Shown one piece after another: positions 25,751-34,753 of a stretch of DNA of 64,000 nucleotides. Under the pieces are notes generated by a model. The model saw nothing but the letters and a program-made list of their open reading frames with translations, made no database searches and was not told where the DNA came from. The stretch lies in NCBI RefSeq assembly GCF_022751215.1, contig NZ_JAICDG010000005.1, positions 124,001 through 188,000 on the forward strand, written 5' to 3'. The first letter of the stretch is position 1. Each line of letters begins with the position of its first letter. A program made the position numbers and the translations under genes. The DNA is from Actinomadura terrae (GTDB lineage Bacteria; Actinomycetota; Actinomycetes; Streptosporangiales; Streptosporangiaceae).

Positions 25751-27166
25751 ATGGAACAGGCCCCCCGGCTCGACGCGTTGGAGCGGGCCGTCGAGGGGAC
25801 CCTCGCCGAGGCGTCGCTGGAGATCGACGGCGAGGCGGCCGTCCTGCGGGTCGAGGTCTCGCTCCAACTCGCCACCGCCTGGGTCGCGACCTGCGGCATC
25901 GGCGGGATCGGGCTGCTGCTGGCGGGCGCCGTCCTGTCCCTCACCGGCATGCAGGACGCGGCGCGCTGGCCCCTCGCCCCCGGCGCGGCGCTGCTCGCGC
26001 TCGTCGCCGGCTACGTGCTCGTGGTGCGCTTCACCCCGCTCACGCGGCTGTGGCCCGTGACGGAACTCCGGTTCGCCGAACGCGAGCTGGTGCACCGCCA
26101 CACCCGCGTCCCGTTCGGGGAGCTGCGCCCCGAGCACCTCGTGTGGAAGAACGGCCGCTTCTTCCGGCGCCTGTTCGTCCGGCACCCGGCCCTGCGCACG
26201 CAGCTCGCCGGGTTCTTCGAGAGCGAGCGCCGCAAGGCCGCCGAGTTCCACGACCGGCTCTGGAAGCTGATCTCCGGCCCCGCCCTCACCGCCGCGGACG
26301 ACCTCACCCCCGTGCAGCGCTGGATCATCGGCGCGTCCGCCCCCTACGGCGCGATCAACGGCTTCCGCCTCGACCGGCTCGGCACCGCCCCCGGCGACCC
26401 CGCCGCGGCCGCCGACCGCCGCACCGCCCTGGAACTCCTCCGCGACCCCTGGGGCGCCTACGACCTGGAGCAACTCCTCGGCGCCGTCAACTGGCTCGTC
26501 CAGGACGGCCACCGCGCCGACTTCACCCAGGACGCCGACCTCGCCGCCCGCGCCCCCGCCGAACGCGACGCCTACACGACCCTGCTCCGCGAGGTGGACG
26601 ACCTCATCGCCCGCGACGCGCTGGAGCCCCCGTTCGTGGAACGGCTGATCGAACTGGTCCGCGTCCGCTACGGCCCGGAGGGCGCCGCCTACGCGCGCCT
26701 CGTCCCGCCCCTGCTGCGGGACGAGCCGGGCGCCGACGCCAGCGAGGAGGGCGCCGGCCTCGCCCAGTTCCTGCACCGCCTCTTCAACGACCGCGACCAC
26801 GCCGCCGAGGAGCTGCACCGCCTGAAGACCCTGGAGGACCCGGCGCTGCGCGCCAACGTCGGCCGCTTCCTGATCTGGGACTACGGCCGCGCGCTGATGC
26901 TCTACCGCTGGGGCCACATGGTCGGCTGGCTCACCGAGGAGTACTGCTGGGAGCGCATGCTCCCGCTCGCCCTCGACATCCAGCGCCGCTACACGTCCTG
27001 GCAGGACATGGCCACCTGCTACCTCCAGGGCCGGCTGCTGTGGTCGGGCGGCGGCGGCAGCGCCCAGCAGGAGTACGACCGCCTCGTCGCCCACCTCGCT
27101 ACCGACGCCGAAAGCCCCTGGAACCAGGTCCCCTGGACCCAAGACCTGACCCGCGACTGGCCCTGA
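25751..27166 (+). CDS. DUF1266-containing membrane protein
   Basis: This 471-residue protein has two hydrophobic segments (about 36-60 and 72-92), a PH-like stretch (LTRLWPVTELRFAERELVHR) and a long helical cytoplasmic part. Its C-terminus fits DUF1266: LIWDYGRALMLYRWGHMVGW, then EEYCWERMLPLALDIQRRY, SWQDMATCYLQGRLLW. DUF1266 proteins are found in polymorphic-toxin and secretion neighbourhoods, but their role is not established. The ATG at 25751 follows TACGGT by seven bases, so it may be leaderless; a GTG at 25712 would add 13 residues. It ends 23 bases from the convergent gene of the EspI-like operon. Confidence 0.72.
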   Translation: MEQAPRLDALERAVEGTLAEASLEIDGEAAVLRVEVSLQLATAWVATCGIGGIGLLLAGAVLSLTGMQDAARWPLAPGAALLALVAGYVLVVRFTPLTRLWPVTELRFAERELVHRHTRVPFGELRPEHLVWKNGRFFRRLFVRHPALRTQLAGFFESERRKAAEFHDRLWKLISGPALTAADDLTPVQRWIIGASAPYGAINGFRLDRLGTAPGDPAAAADRRTALELLRDPWGAYDLEQLLGAVNWLVQDGHRADFTQDADLAARAPAERDAYTTLLREVDDLIARDALEPPFVERLIELVRVRYGPEGAAYARLVPPLLRDEPGADASEEGAGLAQFLHRLFNDRDHAAEELHRLKTLEDPALRANVGRFLIWDYGRALMLYRWGHMVGWLTEEYCWERMLPLALDIQRRYTSWQDMATCYLQGRLLWSGGGGSAQQEYDRLVAHLATDAESPWNQVPWTQDLTRDWP

Positions 27167-27189
27167 CCCCACCGCGAGGCCGCGCGGAG

Positions 27190-27660
27190 TCAGCCGCCGA
27201 TGACGCCGTCGTGGAAGGCGGCGCCCGCGGAGGTCTCGCCCGGCCCGCCGCCCGCCGTCGGGGCCTCGTGGTCGCTCGCCTTCCAGCTGAGGGCCGGGGG
27301 CTCGATCGTCCCGTCCGGATACACCGTCCCGCCGAGCCAGTGGACGAGCGCGTCGGCGAACCTGCGGGCCACCCGCGTCGCCTCCGGGAGGTCGGCGACG
27401 GCGCGGACGTCCACCCACCAGACCGGCACCGCGACCCGGGCGGCGAACTCCGCGCCCAGCAGCCGCCCGACCTCGCCCTGCACCGTGACCTGTACCGCGC
27501 TCTCGATCGAGACGAGCAGCCGGCCGCCGGTGTCGTACAGCCGGGTCGGCTCCGGCTCGCCGCCGCGCAGCTCCAGCGGCTCGCCCATCGCGATCATGCC
27601 GTCGGCGACGGCGTGCACGTCGGGCCGCCGCCGCACCAGCGCGACCAGGTCACTGCTCAT
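27190..27660 (-). CDS. Small ESX-associated hypothetical protein (DUF6177 N-terminus-like)
   Basis: This 156-residue soluble protein contains TRLYDTGGRLLVSIESAV, VQGEVGRLLG and VPVWWVDVRA. From memory these match the N-terminal part of DUF6177 proteins in other actinobacteria. The middle is Trp/Val-rich and the tail (from about 120) is Gly/Pro-rich. Its ATG shares one base with the stop of the EspI-like ATPase gene (TGATG), so the two are coupled and probably act together. No enzymatic motif is visible. Confidence 0.65.
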   Translation of the reverse strand: MSSDLVALVRRRPDVHAVADGMIAMGEPLELRGGEPEPTRLYDTGGRLLVSIESAVQVTVQGEVGRLLGAEFAARVAVPVWWVDVRAVADLPEATRVARRFADALVHWLGGTVYPDGTIEPPALSWKASDHEAPTAGGGPGETSAGAAFHDGVIGG

Positions 27661-29390
27661 CAGGACATCCCAGCGGAGAGTGAACGCGAGAAGACCTCGT
27701 GCACGACCCGGATCACAGCCGCCCGCGCGGCGGCGGAGATCTTGGACATGTCCAGCGAGCCGCCGGTCGCGAGGTGCCGATCATACGGGACGGACACGAC
27801 GGGCAGCCCCCACGCGGTGAGCATCTGGTGCGCCCGCTCCAGGTCGGCGCCGACCTGCGGGGCGTGCGAGACCATCGCGATGACGGTGCGCGGCAGCAGC
27901 CCCTGCTGGTTGTTGCCCGCGAACCACTCCAGCGCGCCGCGCGCGCTCAGCGCCCCGTCCACCGTGCCCGGCGTCACGAGCACGAGACCGTGCGAACCGG
28001 CGATCACGCCGCGGTTCAACTCGGTGAGGATGCCAGCGCCGCAGTCCACGACCGTCGCGGCCACGTACCGGCCGACCGCGTTGAGCGCGCTCTGGAACGT
28101 CTCCAGCGTGAACTCGCCCGCGATCCGCCCGTCCCGGGTCGAGGACAGCACGAACAGCCCGTCGGGCGTCCGCGACAGGAACTGCGCGGCCTCCTCGAAC
28201 GTGCGCGGATTCTGCCCGGCCAGGTCGAACAGCGACAGCTGCGAGCGGACGCCGAGGCGCAGCGGCAGCGAGCCCAGCTCGGCGTCGGCGTCGGCGGCCA
28301 GCACCCGGTCGGCGCGGTGCCGGGCCAGCTCCGTGGCCACCAGCGCCGCCATGGTCGTCTTGCCGGCGCCGCCCCGCACACTCGCGACCGCGATCTGCCG
28401 GGCGCCCGGCACCGAATGCCGCATCAGCTCGGCGAACGCCGCCATCTCCCGCTCGGCGCCGCTGCCTCCTCCGACCACCCGGCGGACGTTCTGCCGCACC
28501 CGCCGTCCGAGGGGGTCGCCGTGCTGGTTCCTGCGGACGAGGTCCGACGCCGGGATCTGGGACGGCGGCTGCTGCGGGCCGGGGCCCGGCGGCTGGGGCT
28601 GGACGGGTTGGGCGGGACGCGGCGGGACCGGCGGCGCGTGACCGGCGGTCGGCGCGGCCCCGTCCCGCGCGTCCGGCGCCTCGGTCGAGGAGACGCCGGG
28701 CATCGGACTGACGGCCGCCGCCCAGTCGAAGTCGGGATGCATGAGCGGCTCGGCGGGTTGCTGCTGCTCAGGCGGCTGCGGCTCGGCCGGTTGCCACGGC
28801 TCGGCCGGTGGCGACTCCGCCGGTTGCCACGGCTCCACGGGTCGCGGCGGCTCGGCGGGTTGCCATGGCTCGGCCGCCGGTTGCTCGATGGACGGCGGCT
28901 CGGGGATCGGCAGCGGCGCGGGCGGCGCGGGGGGCGGCGGCAGCTCCGGGCCGTCACCGTGCGGCGACGGGAACACGGGCGCCGGCGGGGCCGGAATCTC
29001 CTCCTCGACCTCCGCGGCCGCCGGCGCAACCGGCACCATCGGTGGCGCGGGCGGCGGGGTCGGGGGCGGCGGAATCGAGGGGGCCGGAGTCGGCGGAGGC
29101 GGCGGTGCCGGAAGCGAGGGCTCGGCGACGCCGTGCGAAGGCGGTTGCGGCGGCGACGGCAGGGGTTGCGCGGGAGCCGCCGCCTCCTCCTCGGGGGCGT
29201 GCGGGACGGCCTCCACGACCGGCGGCGCGACGGACGGTGCGGCGGGCGGCTGCCCAGGGGCGGGACGCGGTGGCGCCTCGGCTCCCCAGGCCCCCTGGGA
29301 CGGGGCGGGCGCCTCCTCCAGCACCTGGAATCCCCGCTGCGGAACGCCGATCTCTCGCAGGACGGCCTGCTGCCAACTCGAGTCGGACAC
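27660..29390 (-). CDS. EspI-like MinD/ParA ATPase with Pro-rich N-terminus
   Basis: This 576-residue cytoplasmic protein of the type found in ESX loci (EspI in ESX-1) has a Pro/Ala/Glu-rich N-terminal region of ~290 residues. A MinD/ParA domain follows, with deviant Walker A VRGGAGKTTM, VLAADADAELGSLPLRL and TVVDCGAG. The usual first Lys of the deviant Walker A is replaced by Arg. EspI has been reported to down-tune ESX-1 when ATP is low. A role in gating or positioning this ESX system is inferred. The GTG at 29390 has GGGGAGG three bases upstream of a short spacer. It is coupled to the downstream small gene. Confidence 0.85.
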   Translation of the reverse strand: MSDSSWQQAVLREIGVPQRGFQVLEEAPAPSQGAWGAEAPPRPAPGQPPAAPSVAPPVVEAVPHAPEEEAAAPAQPLPSPPQPPSHGVAEPSLPAPPPPPTPAPSIPPPPTPPPAPPMVPVAPAAAEVEEEIPAPPAPVFPSPHGDGPELPPPPAPPAPLPIPEPPSIEQPAAEPWQPAEPPRPVEPWQPAESPPAEPWQPAEPQPPEQQQPAEPLMHPDFDWAAAVSPMPGVSSTEAPDARDGAAPTAGHAPPVPPRPAQPVQPQPPGPGPQQPPSQIPASDLVRRNQHGDPLGRRVRQNVRRVVGGGSGAEREMAAFAELMRHSVPGARQIAVASVRGGAGKTTMAALVATELARHRADRVLAADADAELGSLPLRLGVRSQLSLFDLAGQNPRTFEEAAQFLSRTPDGLFVLSSTRDGRIAGEFTLETFQSALNAVGRYVAATVVDCGAGILTELNRGVIAGSHGLVLVTPGTVDGALSARGALEWFAGNNQQGLLPRTVIAMVSHAPQVGADLERAHQMLTAWGLPVVSVPYDRHLATGGSLDMSKISAAARAAVIRVVHEVFSRSLSAGMS

Positions 29391-29599
29391 CTGCCTCCCC
29401 TCTTCCTTTAAAGCCTACGAGACACCGGTCACCCCGTGCACCGCCGATGGGTCGGCAGAACGATTCCGGAAGCCAGAACGGCGGTCCATAACGGCCCGAC
29501 CGGCGCAGACGTGTCATACCCGATGAAATCAACACGGGCCGCCCGCTAGTCTGGCCGGATCTCAATCGGCACCCCGCACGCGAACAGCCCGGAGCTCTT

Positions 29600-30487
29600 A
29601 TGAACCCCCCTGAATGGCCCGGTCAGCCGCCTGGCCAGCCGGGATACCCGCCTCCTGCCGCACCCGCCGCACCACCGCCCGCGCCACCGCGGGCCCCCGT
29701 CGGCGGGCCGATGCCCGGACCGCCGATGCCCGGACCGCCCATGCCCGGACCGCCCATGCCGGGCGGCTTCCCACCACCGCCGCGCCGTGGCGGTGGCGGC
29801 GCGGCGGTCCCGCTGCTCATCGTCGGCGGGATGGTCCTGCTGGTCCTCATCGGGGTCGGCGCCTTCGTCCTGCTGAGCGGCGACGACGATGACGACCCGC
29901 CCGCCATCACGTTCCCGTCCTCGCGGTCGACCTACACGCCGTACACGCCCCCCTCCACCGGGACGTCGATCGAGCCGAGCCCGTCGACGTCCATCGGCGG
30001 CGGCTCCGACCCCACGAGCCTGCTCTCGGCGACCGTCCGAACGGCGAAGGGCAACACCTTCACCCGGGCCGGAACCAGAACCGAGTCGTGCATCACCCGC
30101 GCCAACACGAAGCTGCTGTCGAGGCTGCGCACCGACCCGTGCGTCGGAAGCATGTACTCGGCGGTCTACGCCAACCCGTCCCGAACGATCATCACGTCGA
30201 TCTCGATCGCCAAGTTCTCCAGCCCGTCGGCGGCGAGCCGCATCGGCAACGCGACCGACGCCCAGGGCTGGCCGAAGCTGCTCACCCCGTCCGACGCCAG
30301 CGGGCTCCCGCAGCCCCGCGCCAACCCGGCGTACTGGACCCGGACCTGGACCCGCGGGTCGAACGTGATCTACGCCCAGTCCTACTGGACGCACGGCGGC
30401 GCGACCGGGGGCCGCACCGGCTCGGTGTTCGCCACCGCCGGAGAACTCGGTGTGGAGATCACCAACACGCTCCTCTGGAGCAACTGA
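29600..30487 (+). CDS. Bitopic membrane protein with Pro-rich cytoplasmic tail
   Basis: This 295-residue protein of unknown function has residues 1-65 Pro/Gly-rich with three GPPMP repeats and one membrane segment (about 69-92). After an Asp run (SGDDDDD) and a Ser/Thr-rich stalk comes an extracellular domain of ~165 residues. Two Cys (in ESCITR and DPCVG) could form a disulfide. The cytoplasmic Pro-rich tail resembles those of the neighbouring EspI-like protein and mycosin. The ATG at 29600 has GGAGC upstream. It lies between the two leftward ESX transcription units and converges on mycP across a bidirectional terminator. Confidence 0.75.
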   Translation: MNPPEWPGQPPGQPGYPPPAAPAAPPPAPPRAPVGGPMPGPPMPGPPMPGPPMPGGFPPPPRRGGGGAAVPLLIVGGMVLLVLIGVGAFVLLSGDDDDDPPAITFPSSRSTYTPYTPPSTGTSIEPSPSTSIGGGSDPTSLLSATVRTAKGNTFTRAGTRTESCITRANTKLLSRLRTDPCVGSMYSAVYANPSRTIITSISIAKFSSPSAASRIGNATDAQGWPKLLTPSDASGLPQPRANPAYWTRTWTRGSNVIYAQSYWTHGGATGGRTGSVFATAGELGVEITNTLLWSN

Positions 30488-30499
30488 CGCGTCGCCCTA

Positions 30500-30529
30500 C
30501 GGGCATGGGCAGCGACCCGCCCATGCCCG
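30500..30529. terminator. Inverted repeat between convergent genes
   Basis: CGGGCATGGGC (30500-30510) pairs with GCCCATGCCCG (30519-30529) around an eight-base loop. It sits between the convergent ends of the 29600-30487 gene and mycP and should act as a bidirectional terminator; no T-tract follows. Confidence 0.7.
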
Positions 30530-30553
30530 AACGGCACGCTCGGCCGGCCCGCG

Positions 30554-31918
30554 TCAGCGCGGCGGCGGCCCGCCGTCCTGCTGCGGCGGACGCGGCGGGA
30601 CCGGCGGCCGGTACTGCTGCCCACCGGGCGGACCCGGCTGCACCGGCGGCTGGAAGTCGGGCCGCCCGCCGGAGGGCTGCATCGGCGGCATCGGCTGCTG
30701 GGGCTGACCGAACCCCGGAGGCACCCCGGGCCCGGGTCCAGGACCGAATGGAGGCGGGCCGGGCGGCGGGCCACCCTTCCTCTTCTTACGCTGGACGATG
30801 ATGAGCACGATCCCGAGCACCACGAGCCAGAAGACGGCGATGCCCGCATAGCCCAACTTGGTGCCGGTGCTCATCCCGTCGTCGCCGGAGTCCGAATCGG
30901 CCTTCGGCTGCGCTGTGGGCTTGTGTCGCTTGGCCCACCGGTCATAGTCCTCGAAGACGGGATTGGCCGAGCTCTGCGGCACCTTCTGAGCGAGCAGCCG
31001 GTAGGGCCGAACAACTCCGAAACCCGTGCGGTTGTCCCGGCCCGGGTCGGAGACATCCTTCGCGGAGGCGATGAGCTGCCGCACCACCTCCCGGTTCTTC
31101 ATCTCGGGGAATTTGGCGCGCACCAGGGCGATCGCCCCCGAGGTCAAGGCAGCGGCGTCACTCGTCCCGCTGCCACCCCAGATCTTCCCGTCACGGCCCA
31201 GCGCGACCGTGTGAGCACCCGGGGCCGCGACCGTCACATAGTCCTGACGCTCGGTCTTCTCCCAGGGGACCAACTTCGCGTCGACCGCACCCACCGCGAG
31301 GACGCCCTTGCAGTTGGCAGGCGCGTTGCTTGGATTTGCGCCAGCCCCCTCATTGCCTGCACCAGCAACAACGACCGCGTCCTTCTCCAATGCGTAGGAG
31401 ACGGCTTGTTGCAGATCGGGCGAACAGGGGCCTGGCGCCGCCTGTGACAGGTTGACCACAATGGCACCATGGTCGACCACATACCGGATGCCTTTGACAT
31501 AAGCAGGCACACTCTGCGCCAAGACGGGGAGCACCTTGGCTTCGGGCGCTACACCGACCATCCCTGTTCCGCGCCCCTGCCCAGCGATCAGGGAGGCCAT
31601 CGCCGTCCCATGGCCCATCTTGGAGGTCTTGGCCAGGTCACGTCGGCCGTCGCTACCCCAGTTCTCAGCGTCCAGGCCAGGCAGCACGACGCCCCGCAAA
31701 TCCGGCAGGTCCGCCTCGACCCCGGAGTCGACGAGACCGATGGTGACGCCCTTTCCCTTGGAGATGGGCCACATAAGATCGTCCACACCCCAGGCAGAGA
31801 ACCACCATTCTCCCTGCCTCGGCTTGAGGTCCGCCGCAGCCGTTCCGGGCAGGCCCACCACCGCGAAGACAAGTAGTGCAGTAGCCATGCAGACAAGTTT
31901 TCGACCACGCTGCAGCAT
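30554..31918 (-). CDS. mycP: Mycosin (type VII secretion subtilisin-like protease)
   Basis: This 454-residue mycosin is anchored outside the membrane and is needed for ESX complex stability and substrate processing. After a signal peptide (about 1-29) the S8 catalytic triad is complete: Asp64 in VDSGVEAD, His103 in GHGTAMASL and Ser253 in GGSGTSDAA. The oxyanion Asn is Asn189 (AGAGNEG). A single membrane helix (about 345-367) is followed by RKKRK and an unusually long (~80 residue) Pro/Gly/Gln-rich cytoplasmic tail. The ATG at 31918 has GAGGA six bases upstream; a GTG at 31924 is less likely. It follows the PPE-like gene across a strong hairpin. Confidence 0.95.
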   Translation of the reverse strand: MLQRGRKLVCMATALLVFAVVGLPGTAAADLKPRQGEWWFSAWGVDDLMWPISKGKGVTIGLVDSGVEADLPDLRGVVLPGLDAENWGSDGRRDLAKTSKMGHGTAMASLIAGQGRGTGMVGVAPEAKVLPVLAQSVPAYVKGIRYVVDHGAIVVNLSQAAPGPCSPDLQQAVSYALEKDAVVVAGAGNEGAGANPSNAPANCKGVLAVGAVDAKLVPWEKTERQDYVTVAAPGAHTVALGRDGKIWGGSGTSDAAALTSGAIALVRAKFPEMKNREVVRQLIASAKDVSDPGRDNRTGFGVVRPYRLLAQKVPQSSANPVFEDYDRWAKRHKPTAQPKADSDSGDDGMSTGTKLGYAGIAVFWLVVLGIVLIIVQRKKRKGGPPPGPPPFGPGPGPGVPPGFGQPQQPMPPMQPSGGRPDFQPPVQPGPPGGQQYRPPVPPRPPQQDGGPPPR

Positions 31919-31970
31919 TAGCACTCCTCATCTACAGCAATCAGGTCTACAAGATCACTAGCTAACAAGC

Positions 31971-32007
31971 GCGTAGGCAGGTCAGGATAAACCTGACCTG
32001 CCTACGC
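31971..32007. terminator. Perfect 16-bp stem hairpin between the PPE-like gene and mycP
   Basis: GCGTAGGCAGGTCAGG (31971-31986) and its exact reverse complement (31992-32007) flank an ATAAA loop. It lies 29 bases past the stop of the PPE-like gene and 52 bases before the mycP start codon. It probably terminates or attenuates the abundant WXG100/PPE transcript before mycP, or stabilises its 3' end. No long T-run follows. Confidence 0.85.
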
Positions 32008-32036
32008 GGTCACGTTCGCCACCACAGTGGTCTAAG

Positions 32037-33296
32037 TCAGCCGATCACGGGTGGTGCGGTGTCATCATTGCCGCCCCAGACATCCTCGTCCTCGGTAAGC
32101 CACGTGCTGCGCTCGCGCTCCTCGCCGTCGCCGCCGCCATGGCCGCCGGCTCCCATGGGCATTCCCATGCCGGACATGCCGCCCTTGCCGAGTCCGTTGG
32201 CGCCGAGCATGCCGCCGGGGCCACCGAGGCCGCCGCCAGGGCCCCCACCGGGACCGCCGCCGAGGCCGCCGCCCAGACCGCCGGGACCAGCGCCCGGGCC
32301 GCCCCCCAGACCGCCGCCGCCCAGGTCAGGGGCGCCGCCGGGGCCACCGCTCAGCCCGGTTCCCGGGCCGCCGCCACCCGGCATGCTCGCCAGGTCGGTA
32401 CCCGGGCCGCCGGGACCGCCACCGGGGCCACCCGGCAGGTGCGGACCGCCACCGGGGCCACCGCCGGGACCGCCGCCGGGACCGCCCGGCAGGTGCGGAC
32501 CGCCGCCCGGGCCGCCGCCGGGGCCACCGGGACCGTTGGGGTTGTCCGGAGGCTTGGGCAGTTCGGGACCGCCACCGGGGCCCTTGGGAATGTCGCCGCC
32601 GCCGGGACCGCCGCCCGGACCGCCACCCGGCATCTTGGGCGACTTGGGGCCGCCACCGGGGTTGTCCGGGCCGGGCGGCAGATCTGGGTCACGAATGTTG
32701 TTGGTTTCGGGCATGTCCTGGCGGATATCCGCCGGGAAGTTGTTGTAGGTGCTCTGAGTTCCCTGGTTGATGGAATTCATCACCTCTTTGGCGCCGAAGT
32801 TGTTGCCGATCAGGGTGGCGATGGCGCCCGGGGCCGTGGCGGGGTTGACCACCATGGCCCGCTCACCCCATTTCACGACGTCCCTGACCCAGCTCTCGTT
32901 CGCACTGCCGGAGCCGAACTGCGCCTGCCACCTGGCCTGCTGCTCGGCATGTGCCTTCAGCGCACTGCCCGTGGTGGCGGCCTTGGTCTGGATCTCCTGA
33001 GCCTGCCGGTAGGCCTTGTTCAGCTGCTCCATGGCCTTGTCGGCGTCGTCACCGCCCCAGGCCTCGACCAGCCGGTACGCCTGCTTGAGGATGAGGTCGT
33101 GAGACTCGTTCATCCGCGTCGACAGGTTGGTGTAGGTGGTACCACCGGTACGCGACTGGCCGGGGTTCATGCTGTCGACGATCTTCTTGACCTTGTCGAA
33201 CTGGTCTTCCCAGAACTTGAGCGCCGACCAGAAACCAGTGCCCTCACCGTCGGTCTGGAAGCCCTCTTGCTTGATCTTCTGCGTTGCTTTTGTCAC
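32037..33296 (-). CDS. PPE-like type VII secretion substrate with Gly/Pro-rich tail
   Basis: This 419-residue likely ESX substrate has an N-terminal ~200 residues forming a helical PPE/WXG-like domain with a central LVEAWGGDDADKAMEQL (W-x-G turn). Residues ~205-385 are a low-complexity Gly/Pro array (repeats like GGPGGGP and PHLPGGP). The last ~25 residues are conserved-looking: STWLTEDEDVWGG ending in APPVIG. From memory that C-terminal signature recurs in PPE-domain proteins of Streptomyces and relatives. It may be the part recognised by the secretion ATPase or a partner. The GTG at 33296 follows GAGGAGGG. It is the last gene of the WXG100 operon before the hairpin. Confidence 0.82.
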   Translation of the reverse strand: MTKATQKIKQEGFQTDGEGTGFWSALKFWEDQFDKVKKIVDSMNPGQSRTGGTTYTNLSTRMNESHDLILKQAYRLVEAWGGDDADKAMEQLNKAYRQAQEIQTKAATTGSALKAHAEQQARWQAQFGSGSANESWVRDVVKWGERAMVVNPATAPGAIATLIGNNFGAKEVMNSINQGTQSTYNNFPADIRQDMPETNNIRDPDLPPGPDNPGGGPKSPKMPGGGPGGGPGGGDIPKGPGGGPELPKPPDNPNGPGGPGGGPGGGPHLPGGPGGGPGGGPGGGPHLPGGPGGGPGGPGTDLASMPGGGGPGTGLSGGPGGAPDLGGGGLGGGPGAGPGGLGGGLGGGPGGGPGGGLGGPGGMLGANGLGKGGMSGMGMPMGAGGHGGGDGEERERSTWLTEDEDVWGGNDDTAPPVIG

Positions 33297-33331
33297 CTGT
33301 GCTCACCCTCCTCGCCGAGTGCGTAATACCG

Positions 33332-33703
33332 TCACGCGATGTTGTGCGGAGTGGCGGCGTTCTGCACGCCCTGCTTGGATTTGTCGTCGGCGTTGCGGTG
33401 GGTCTTCTCCGAGGCCCGGAGCGCCGCGATCACGCCCTCGTACGCGGTGATGAACTGGGTGTAGGTGTTACCGATCTGCGTCTGCGCGGCCGAGACGGTG
33501 TTGTACAGGCTGTGGCCCGCCTTGTAGTCGCCGAGTGCGGCCTCGGTCGGCGAATCGTCCTCGAGCTGGTTGTCGAAACGCTTGTTCTTGAGGTCCCGGA
33601 GGTCCTTCTCGAGTTTGTCCGCGATGTCCTTGACGGTGTCGTGGTGAATGCCGATTTCTTTGCCGCCCGCGCGCGGCAGGCTCTTCGGTTCCGGGGGTGC
33701 CAT
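33332..33703 (-). CDS. Small helical ESX-associated protein
   Basis: This 123-residue protein is predicted to be almost wholly alpha-helical, with HHDTVKDIADKLEKDLRDL near the N-terminus and AALRASEKTHRNADD near the C-terminus. It lacks a WXG turn, but its size and position between WXG100 and PPE-like genes suggest a secreted ESX partner of the EspC or DUF2580/PE-like kind. The ATG at 33703 has AGGAGG upstream. The ~35-base gap to the PPE-like gene suggests cotranscription and perhaps a heterodimer with it. Confidence 0.75.
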   Translation of the reverse strand: MAPPEPKSLPRAGGKEIGIHHDTVKDIADKLEKDLRDLKNKRFDNQLEDDSPTEAALGDYKAGHSLYNTVSAAQTQIGNTYTQFITAYEGVIAALRASEKTHRNADDKSKQGVQNAATPHNIA

Positions 33704-33861
33704 CTGTGCTTACCTCCTGTCAGCCTCTTGCCCCCTGAGCGGCTGTCTGGGAGACAAGACGGAACAAACCTGGGTTCGGTACGGGCGAAGTGGGCCCCGG
33801 CCGTTCGTACGGCCAGGGCCACCTCACTGCTGCGTCCAGCGGACGGGGGTTGAACCTGCGG

Positions 33862-34149
33862 TCAGCCCCAGATCCCGGAGTTGGAGCGCTCGGCCTGCTG
33901 GTAGTTGTCGTGCGCGTCGCGGATCGCGAGACCGAGCTGCGCGACGACGTTCTGCATGTCCTTGGCGGCGCCGTCCCACTGCTTCTGGAAGACCCAGTAG
34001 GCCTCCTGGGCGGAGCCCTCCCACTGGTTGAGCTTCGTCCGGAGCTTGCCCTCCAGGTCGTTCAGCTCGTCCATCAGGGCGCGCGCGGCCTGGCTGAACT
34101 GCGCCTCGCCCTCGGTCAGGCCACCGAAATTGGCCCTCGTGTAGCTCAT
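33862..34149 (-). CDS. WXG100 family protein (EsxA-like)
   Basis: This 95-residue helical hairpin protein has the WXG turn as WEG (KLNQWEGSAQEAY), with YQQAE near the C-terminus matching the YxxxD/E export signal. It should form a heterodimer with the WXG100 protein encoded 43 bases upstream and be exported by the EccC-driven channel. The ATG at 34149 follows AAAAGGAGA. Confidence 0.93.
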   Translation of the reverse strand: MSYTRANFGGLTEGEAQFSQAARALMDELNDLEGKLRTKLNQWEGSAQEAYWVFQKQWDGAAKDMQNVVAQLGLAIRDAHDNYQQAERSNSGIWG

Positions 34150-34192
34150 GATTCTCCTTTTCCAGCCGTCGTCACCTTGAAGCGAGGATTGC

Positions 34193-34513
34193 TCAGGTAG
34201 AGCCGTTGAGCAGGGCCTGAACCTTGTTCACGGCCTGCTCGGACATCTCTTCCTTGGACTCGTAGGTGATCTTGGTCTGGACGAGGCTCTGGTGCATGCC
34301 CTCCAGGGCCCGCAGCACCTTGCCGAAGTCCTCGTTGAACCGGTTGAACACCGTCTCGAAGGCCATGGAGGCGTTGCCCTCCCAGGCCGAGCGGACCTGC
34401 TGCTTGTGGCCCTCGAGCTGCGACTGCAGCCCCTTGATGATGTTCGCGGACGCGTCGATGTCATCCGCGGCCTGCTTCATGGATGCTCTGTCGACTGCCG
34501 ACTGCTGCCCCAT
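34193..34513 (-). CDS. WXG100 family protein (EsxB-like)
   Basis: This 106-residue helical hairpin protein has the turn RSAWEGNASMAFE. YESKE near residue 84 matches the YxxxD/E export motif. It is the first gene of the leftward WXG100-WXG100-helical-PPE operon; the ATG at 34513 has TGGAGG upstream. A 240-base gap to eccB (34514-34753) presumably holds the operon promoter; I see no convincing -35/-10 pair there. Confidence 0.93.
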   Translation of the reverse strand: MGQQSAVDRASMKQAADDIDASANIIKGLQSQLEGHKQQVRSAWEGNASMAFETVFNRFNEDFGKVLRALEGMHQSLVQTKITYESKEEMSEQAVNKVQALLNGST

Positions 34514-34753
34514 GAGTCACCTCCAGTGATTCGTACCGTGACCCGCGATCGTGAAGTGGGCATAGACGCCGGGCCAACGCCGTAAGCCCCCGTTTCGGCA
34601 GCGCAAAGGACCCTGTGGCCGATGATGGCGGGGGGTTGCACCGCAGAGTGATCATTACTTTAGGTGCTTTACTCGATGCTGTCCATCCACTTCACATGAT
34701 GTTTAGACGCATTGGCCCCCTTTACGGTTCGGTGGTGGCGCGAGTCCGCACAA

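Noticed and set aside
32059..32700. Collagen- or CRISPR-like regular repeats in the Gly/Pro stretch
   Set aside because: The regularity comes from GGP/GPGG codons within the PPE-like coding frame. There are no spacers of constant length and no cas genes.
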